In this document: one piece after another, positions 57,429-64,000 of the stretch
Layout of the letters: each line of letters begins with the position of its first letter
Position numbering within the stretch: the first letter of the stretch is position 1
Origin: Schistosoma haematobium
Lineage: Eukaryota > Platyhelminthes > Trematoda > Strigeidida > Schistosomatidae
Direction: 5' to 3'
DNA length: 64,000 nucleotides
NCBI RefSeq assembly: GCF_000699445.3
Contig: NC_067196.1
Span: 35,856,616 to 35,920,615, forward strand
Program-made: the position numbers and the translations under genes
The notes under the pieces: generated by a model
Seen by the model: the letters and a program-made list of their open reading frames with translations, nothing else
The model's database searches: none
Told to the model about the DNA's origin: nothing

Positions 57429-57471
57429 TTGTTTTGCTGAATGCATAGAATCGAAGCTTCAGTTTAAAACA
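57429..57471 (+). promoter_or_regulatory. RBM17 5' leader with acceptor and a short upstream ORF
   Basis: TTCTTTTTCAG ends at 57428 and the coding ATG follows 43 nt later. In between, an ATG at about 57441 opens an eight-codon frame (MHRIEASV) that closes before the main ATG. The acceptor could be for a 5' UTR intron or a spliced leader. Confidence 0.4.
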
Positions 57472-57668
57472 ATGACGTCAAGTTTATATGATGACTTGGA
57501 TATTTTAGACGGAACACCTCTCGATAATTTAACATCAAGCGAGTCGTCTAACAAGTCAGGAAATGCTCCATTAGTTGGTTTGCGTGTCACTGCTAACTGG
57601 TCGGAATCTGATGTAACATCATCTAATCAATTCAATGTGAATGCTTCTTCAGTCAATTCAAATTCCAG
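57472..57668 (+). CDS. RBM17: RBM17 coding exon 1
   Basis: 65 codons plus two bases, [10 protein letters not shown] through SNS; donor GTAAGT. Confidence 0.88.
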
Positions 57669-60566
57669 GTAAGTTATCATTAATTCAATGGCTTTAAATT
57701 AGTTCGCTTTTTCAGCTGGTGAAATGATTGACTAAGAGTAGTATTGGTTTACTATTTTATTTTTCATCCCTTTGCCTGTATTTACACCTACTTACTATTT
57801 AACTTCATATTAAACAATACTAATGGGAAAATTTATACATTGATTATGAAAAGGCGTTTGACAGTGTAGATAGGAGAACCTTATGGAAACTTCTTCAACA
57901 CTACGGAGTTTCTGAGAATATTGTCAACATTATCCGGAACTCGTACGACGGACTAAAGTGCAAGGTCGTGCATGGAGGATAGATGACAGATGCAATCCAA
58001 GTGAGGACCGGAGTCAGACAAGGCTGTCTACTCTCTTTCTTCCTCTTTGTTCTGGTGGTCGACTGAATTATGAAGACCTTGACATCTAAGGGACAACACG
58101 GAATACAATGAACAGTTCAGAACTAATTAAACGATTTGGACTTCGCGCATGACCTAGCCCTCCTATCCCATACACACGAACAAATGCAGATAAAGACAGC
58201 CAGTGTAGCAGCAGTCTCTGCATCACTAGGCCTCAACATGCACAAGGGGAAAACCAAGATCCTCAAATACAACACGGAGAACAGCAATCCAATCACTCTT
58301 GATGGACGATGTAAGATCATTCACATACCTGGGAAGCATCATCGATTAACTAGGAGGTTCAGGTGCAGACGTAAAGGCGAGGACTAGCAAAGCAAGGATA
58401 GCATTCCTACAATTGAAGAACATATGGAACTCAAAACAACTTTCAATCAATATCAAAGTCAGAATCTTTTATACGAACGTCAAGGCAGTTCTACTGTACG
58501 GAGCTGAAACTTGGAGAACTACAACAACCGTCATCAAGAAGGTACAAATATTTATAAATAGCCGTCTACGCAAGATACTCAACATCCATTGGCCGGATAC
58601 CGTCAGCAGCAGCCTTCTGTGGGAGAGGACACACCAGCTTACAGATGAAGAGGAAATTAGGAAAAGACGACGGAAATGGATAGGACGTACATTACGCAAA
58701 TCATCAAACTACACCACGAGGCAAGCCCTAACTTGGAATCCTGAAGGGAAGCGAAAAAGAGGAAGGCCAAAGAACACATTACGTCGGGAAATAGAACCAG
58801 ATATGGAAAGGATGAATAACAACTGGAAAGGATTGCCCAGGACAGGGTTGGATGGAGAATGCTGGTGAGCGACCTATGCTCCTTCACAAGGAGTAAGTAA
58901 CAGGCGTAAGCAAGCAAGTAAGTACCCTTATACAAATATATCCATCCTAAAACTATTAATTAATGTATCGGTATATTGAAATGCATAATATAGTCAATAA
59001 TCACCAGAATATAGCGGTAGGTAACATGATTTACTTTTTCAGTAGTACATTCATAGTTGTCAAACATTTTTACTCATTTACATCATAATTTTACATATAA
59101 GTGTTTACCGTAAAAGATTTTAAAATCTGATTATCGTGGCTAGTGTAAACAGTGAATGGTTTTCCCTTTCTGTTTTTCGTTCCCATTTTATGTGTATGTA
59201 CGCGTAGTTAAGTGGGTACGCGTAAAGTTGAAGTGTGTCAAATAAGTGTAAATAAATTTTATTTTAGTTATTACTTTTTTCATCGTAATTCCCCATTTTC
59301 TTTGTCTTAGAGGAATTCTTCCATAATGCTTCCGTCGGATGTTGAGAAAATATCCCATCGATATAACATATTGTTAATAACATTCGGTCACAGGGTAGAA
59401 TCTAGTAAGTATAGACAACAGTTCGATTTGCTATACCCCCTTAGCAGAGATAGATAAAATTGTTTGGCCAAATCCCAGAATAGTAGTGATGAGACTTCCA
59501 AGATAAGTAAAGCGGTCGATGCGTTCAAGCACTTCACTCACTATCATTAATTCAAACGTTGATGCAAGCCAATCCTGAAGTAGTATATCACATTTGGGGG
59601 GCGAGAACCTCAACCCAAACGTGCTTTCATTGTTGTTTAAGGCAGTCAAAAGACCGTATTTCGTCAGCGCCTTCCTCAAACAGAATCATATCATCCGCGT
59701 AACCAGACAGACACTTCCATAGACTCTCGAGATCAAAGGAGTCGAACGCTGCCCTAAGGTCAAGAAATACGACCATAGTCGGATGTCTAAAACTGTATCG
59801 ATTTTCCAGAACCTGACGAAGGGTGAATATATGGTTTATACATTCACGTTCAGTTTAAAATGAAGTAAAGGATAGTCGAATGTTGGCGTCAGTGTATAGT
59901 GTTTTTGTGTACTGTTGAAATTGTGCTGCGAACTGTGAACTGTCCTCGTAATGTAAGAAATCATTAGTTGAAGTCCATAGTTAGGAAGATGCCAAATCTT
60001 GGATATAATCTATGCTTGTTTGCTTTTCTCTCCGGAACATTCCAATAATTCTTATCTGTGTGGTTTTGTTATGGGCTAAAACTTGAACTGATCTACGTAT
60101 ATTGACTTTTCTAATTATCTTCTTGCAAACCTGTTTTCACTTCCCTGCCTCTTTGATGTAGTTTGAAAGTTATGAAACCGTCGAGTTATTCAGGTATCAA
60201 ACAAGCTGCCTATTCCCTTTTTCTTTAGATCGTGTTGTAATCTTGGATTTTCTTAATTTTAATCGTTTTTCTTAAGCATATTAAATCAGAGCTAGTAAAC
60301 TTAATCCATACGTTTTGGTACAGTTCTTCAGTTTAACCGAGCTTTCACTGAAATACATATTCATGAGTTTATTTCGTTTGTATGCAATCAGCTTTATTTA
60401 ATTTCTCTTCTAGTTTAAAATTAATGCAATCCCACATGGCTGTGAAACGTGCTCAGGGTCGACGCCCCGCCACAGATTCTTCCAATTCTCAGTGGAGTAC
60501 TCGCACAACACTAGCCCCAGTGGTCGATTTGAAACAGCGTGTACCACACGTAGATGGCTCTTACAG
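57472..60566 (+). CDS. RBM17: RBM17 / SPF45 splicing factor, first two coding exons; continues off the right edge
   Basis: SPF45 is a nuclear splicing factor with a G-patch and a UHM domain that selects 3' splice sites. Exon 1 (57472-57668, [10 protein letters not shown] onward) matches the SLYDDL start of the animal protein. Exon 2 (60414-60566) gives [20 protein letters not shown] then [15 protein letters not shown], matching human KLLQSQLQVKKAALTQAK and STVLAPVIDLKR. Phases agree (2/2). The low-complexity insert in exon 1 ([19 protein letters not shown]) is longer than in vertebrates. The acidic middle, G-patch and UHM exons were not found before 64000. Intron 1 is 2.7 kb with two RTE fragments. 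Confidence 0.9.
57838..58925 (+). mobile_element. RTE lineage B, 5'-truncated copy in RBM17 intron 1
   Basis: Starts within RT motif A ([20 protein letters not shown]), runs through [11 protein letters not shown] (motif B), [20 protein letters not shown] (motif C, FADD changed to FAHD), [20 protein letters not shown] and [20 protein letters not shown], to the 3' tail with GTAAG-type repeats near 58900-58925. Stops and frameshifts. Same orientation as RBM17. Confidence 0.87.
59425..59850 (-). mobile_element. RTE lineage A fragment, internally deleted
   Basis: The minus strand reads [20 protein letters not shown], then [20 protein letters not shown] (motif A), then, with motif B missing, [10 protein letters not shown] (motif C), then [15 protein letters not shown] and [12 protein letters not shown]. 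It lies in RBM17 intron 1, antisense to the gene. Confidence 0.8.
60414..60566 (+). CDS. RBM17: RBM17 coding exon 2
   Basis: Acceptor TTCTCTTCTAG, donor GTAATG. About 51 codons carrying the QSHMAVKRA and [10 protein letters not shown] blocks. Confidence 0.9.
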
Positions 60567-63500
60567 GTAATGATATTGGTCCAGCCGTATACGTGTTTTG
60601 CATGTTTTGTATGCTTTTTTTAAAACTTAAAGGATTAACGTTTATTGAAATACTTTCTGAATGTATCTAAACATATATTATTGAACAAAAGGTTCGTCTT
60701 TACAGTCTGCTTATTTGTTACAGTTTTTGAGAAGAAAGGAATTATTTAGAAATTGATATAAGATTATCCCATCAGGTTTCCTAGTACTATTGTTACAAAA
60801 ATTCCACCTTAACATACTTGGGCATATGATTTTTGCGTATATCTTAACGACTTGTATTTTTAAGTTTTTTCGTATATGTTGAAGAATAATGTATTTCCTT
60901 TGATACTAACATTAATGCCCTCTTGCTTAAGGATATTTTTGAGTATAGTTACTGTTTTCCTTCTATTTCTCAAGTAAGTTAAGCGCTAATTTTGTAAAGA
61001 AATATATTTATCTGTTTGGTTTTGTCAGTTCGAAATTTTTGTTACTATATTTTCGTAATGATACAGTTGGTTTCTACCTCGAATTTGTAAAATATAGGGT
61101 ATTCTACTATGATTGTATACTGATCAATATATTCGAACAGTTCCGCATAATTGTTGATGAATGCTGTTTACCTGTTTTCTAGACATGTGGAAGCGATTGT
61201 TAAATTAAAATTCCGCTATTTTAATTCTGAGATAAAAACTTAAAACGATGTGTCAGAAAATGCAAGCTACTATGAAATTACTGAAAACATCCAGAAAAAT
61301 CATATGCAGAATCCATACGTCTTATTCATAGGGAAACCAAAGTCCTATCAATCATCCTTTAAAATTGTCTAAAATTAAAGATAACAGAAGCGTTTACGTA
61401 CTTGCTCCAGAAGGTTTAGTTGATATGGCAAACTTGTAAATATTGCATTAAGTACACATAAAAGTCTTTTACTTCTATGAGATACCATAACTTCTGACAG
61501 TAAGTCGAGAATCAATAATCTTATCTGAATTTCCATCACTATTATCAAAGGAAAATATTCTGTCCAAATCTTTATACAAAGTTGTTCCTGGAATAAAATT
61601 GATTACATTCGTCATCGAGTAATATCATGCATCGTGGTAAAATTCCTCATGAATTAAGCCGAAAAAGTCTATCTGGCCTTTTTGAATTAATGGTTTGTTC
61701 TTACTAAGCACGTGTACAAGTTTCGTGAGTGTAAATCTATCACACTTCAATCACCTTCGTGTAAGAGTAAATCTCCTCACATCAAATCTGTTAACCAATC
61801 ACCTAATTGATTTTTGTGAATGTTCTTTTAAATTGTGATATGTTGAATCCATCCTGAGAAAGTTGTAATAGTGCCAATATCAGTGAAAAATCTTTATTAA
61901 TTAAACTACTAGTCTCAATACACAGTCATAAAATTTTTCATGTCCTCTAGTTTGGAAAAGATTTTTTTGCTTAATCTATCATCAGTTATACATGTGATGT
62001 ATACATTCTGAAGAATAAAATTTCGACGGTTGTTTATCAGTAATTTTGAACGCCAAGAAACCAGTTTATTTGTTTAAAACCTTTAAAACTTACTAATTGG
62101 AATCTTGATAATTATGATATTTACTTGTTGTCTATACTCCCAATTGATGAAACATTTAACTATAAGTTATTTGTTATAATAATGTCTTTTTTGAATGTTC
62201 TTCATGATGACAATGATATTTAAATATGTCAAATCTCCAGTTTCTCTCAATTGCACTTGGATGTTTCAGTTATATCGCATTGTATCTATGTCAGATACAT
62301 TTTTACCTATATTTCATGATATCGGTACAGTGTCTTATATTTCAGAGTGATATGTGAACTTGATTGGGTTGTAAAAGTATACTAAACTATTAAATGCTGT
62401 GTAGTCGAACTTATTTAATTATCTGAACCCCTCTGAGTAAATATAATCTAAAATGACACTATTAAGCTGTATCCGACATCAATGTTCACATTGGCAGTTA
62501 CAGCAAAGTAGAACATCAGCGTAATATTGCAACATTGCTCGTTTATGGCAGAACAGTTGGTGACTTTAAATCTTCGTCTACTAAGTGGCTGGGAAATGTT
62601 TTGTGTATTATCACCCTCTGCTTTTCTCTTTGAGCAATCCTGGATAACCCCGATGTATAATTAAAGAAATATATCGGTGACCAAACCATAATTTGAAAGT
62701 AGTCTATGAAGTCACTAACCGTTGGCTTGGTCCCTAATGGCCTACTTACCGAGGAAATGTTTATGGGCTTTAATCAACAACATTTGTGTTGACTAGTGAG
62801 TCTACATATGTGCCCAAACCTATCTCGATGTTGCAGTGCTCGAAACCCTGGGTTAATGTTGGAAACAGGGTGTTTTTATCATAATTTCAACAATCCAACA
62901 TATGTATTTTTATCGATAAACAATAACGTGTTATGGTCACATTAAATCACATGAAACCCATCTACAATAGTCAATTCCCGTGTTGATTTCTGTATGAATC
63001 ACTATACTATATTATTTTTTATTATTAAACTGATATTTCATTTTAGCCCTATATATAACATGTAAGCAGGTTTGCCGATATTATTATATTACGTTTAAAT
63101 AATAAATATTTATTAATGTACTTAGTTATTTATGCTCATCGATTATGACTGATTTATATAGATAAGAAAAACCGGCTATTACGTATGACTAAAAGGTGCT
63201 TACATTTTTAAAATTAATGATTTTATTTCTTTGATAAGACAAAACAATAACTGTGTGAACTACTCATTCGACTTCAAAAATATATCAACTCATATGGTTA
63301 AACCTACTTTACATTCTTGGTTCAGAAACTATTCATTATTTATCATAGGGTTGAACTTTATAGATATAAACATATAGTATAAGTTCTTCAAGCAAATCTG
63401 TATGAGGTATTCGTCACTGACTGATTCCTAATGTGGTGCTATTGGAAACCAAGGAACCCTGAACAGCTGGTTCATCCCATTGTATGAAAATGTATACCCG

Positions 63501-64000
63501 TCACACTGAGATGAGTATGTTTTACTGATTTAAATAGTCGCTGTAAGACCACTTCATTTTCAAATAAATGTTTCCATTATATTTCACTATTTTGTTTCAC
63601 CCTTTGATGTTTAGACGGTAAGTGATGTGTGCTCTGTACATTAAATTGCTTTTGAATCTTAACCGATTCATTGTGACTTATCAGTTGAAAAATATTTTAG
63701 GCTCTGGACATTGTCATTAGTATAACTTTGCAATCACCTAAGTTAAGAAGTTTAATTTATTTATTCATAATCAATAATTTTATGTTGGCTTACTGGAATT
63801 GTTACGAAATACCTAGTTAATTTAGTAATATATCTAGGTGATCAATTAATCCGTACTGATCAACATATGTGTTAAATGCTACTTGTTGAATATTGTCGAA
63901 AATTCGCTGCTTCTGATTGGTGGCTTTGGGCTATAACAGTTTTATTTCATCAAAAGTGAACCTGTTGCTATCTAGTATTCTAGACAATAAAGAATATTTT
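60567..64000. other. RBM17 intron 2 (right edge), no exon found
   Basis: AT-rich sequence. A GC-richer patch at about 62500-62880 may be old repeat. I found no further RBM17 exon, so intron 2 runs at least 3.4 kb to the edge. Confidence 0.45.

Noticed and set aside
1..64000. CRISPR arrays, operons, bacterial promoters, rRNA
   Set aside because: The gene structure is eukaryotic with spliced exons; no regularly spaced repeats and no rRNA sequence seen.

Overview
The window is AT-rich eukaryotic DNA that looks like a schistosomatid blood fluke (Schistosoma or a close relative). The evidence is: very short introns (31-42 nt) in the 5' parts of genes, together with introns of several kb; a tRNA-derived SINE carrying a hammerhead ribozyme, like schistosome Sm-alpha; and many decayed RTE-clade (SR2-type) and CR1-clade non-LTR retrotransposons. 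The species cannot be settled from sequence reading alone.

Four conserved genes can be assembled from exons whose splice phases agree. (1) VPS41, minus strand: five 5' exons at 12811-3004, the rest lying off the left edge. (2) PNO1, minus strand: complete, three exons, 37329-35618, 239 aa. (3) A DHHC palmitoyltransferase of the ZDHHC5/8 type, plus strand: complete, eight exons, 48889-54833, about 822 aa, with the C-terminal EISV PDZ ligand of its vertebrate relatives. (4) RBM17/SPF45, plus strand: the first two coding exons at 57472-60566, the rest lying off the right edge. A fifth gene at 32132-32776 encodes an intronless four-helix membrane protein (214 aa) with a CCCC cluster and a PPPY tail; I do not recognise its family. 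A sixth possible gene is represented by one orphan exon-like block on the minus strand (42046-41855).

Layout. 1-12.8 kb: VPS41 exons, with RTE pieces and SINEs in intron 4, and a hammerhead SINE and a 79-bp palindrome beyond exon 5. 12.8-31.2 kb: mostly repeats, including three blocks of antisense non-LTR elements (15.0-16.9, 20.9-25.9 and 25.9-27.2 kb), a solo LTR with an intact target duplication, and an inverted SINE pair. 31.2-37.4 kb: the four-helix gene, an RTE 3' end and PNO1. 37.9-48.7 kb: a long but broken RTE, unclassified repeats and an antisense CR1 copy that has lost most of its RT. 48.9-55.2 kb: ZDHHC5/8. 57.4-64 kb: RBM17, with two RTE fragments in its first coding intron.

The host genes have housekeeping roles that do not form one pathway: endolysosomal tethering (VPS41), 40S ribosome maturation (PNO1), protein S-palmitoylation (ZDHHC5/8) and splice-site choice (RBM17). 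I found no convincing new multi-gene system. The least ordinary items are the hammerhead-bearing SINE series, the palindrome with a related 43-bp insertion that made a 12-bp duplication elsewhere, the internal deletions shared by unrelated retroelements, and the four-helix PPPY protein.
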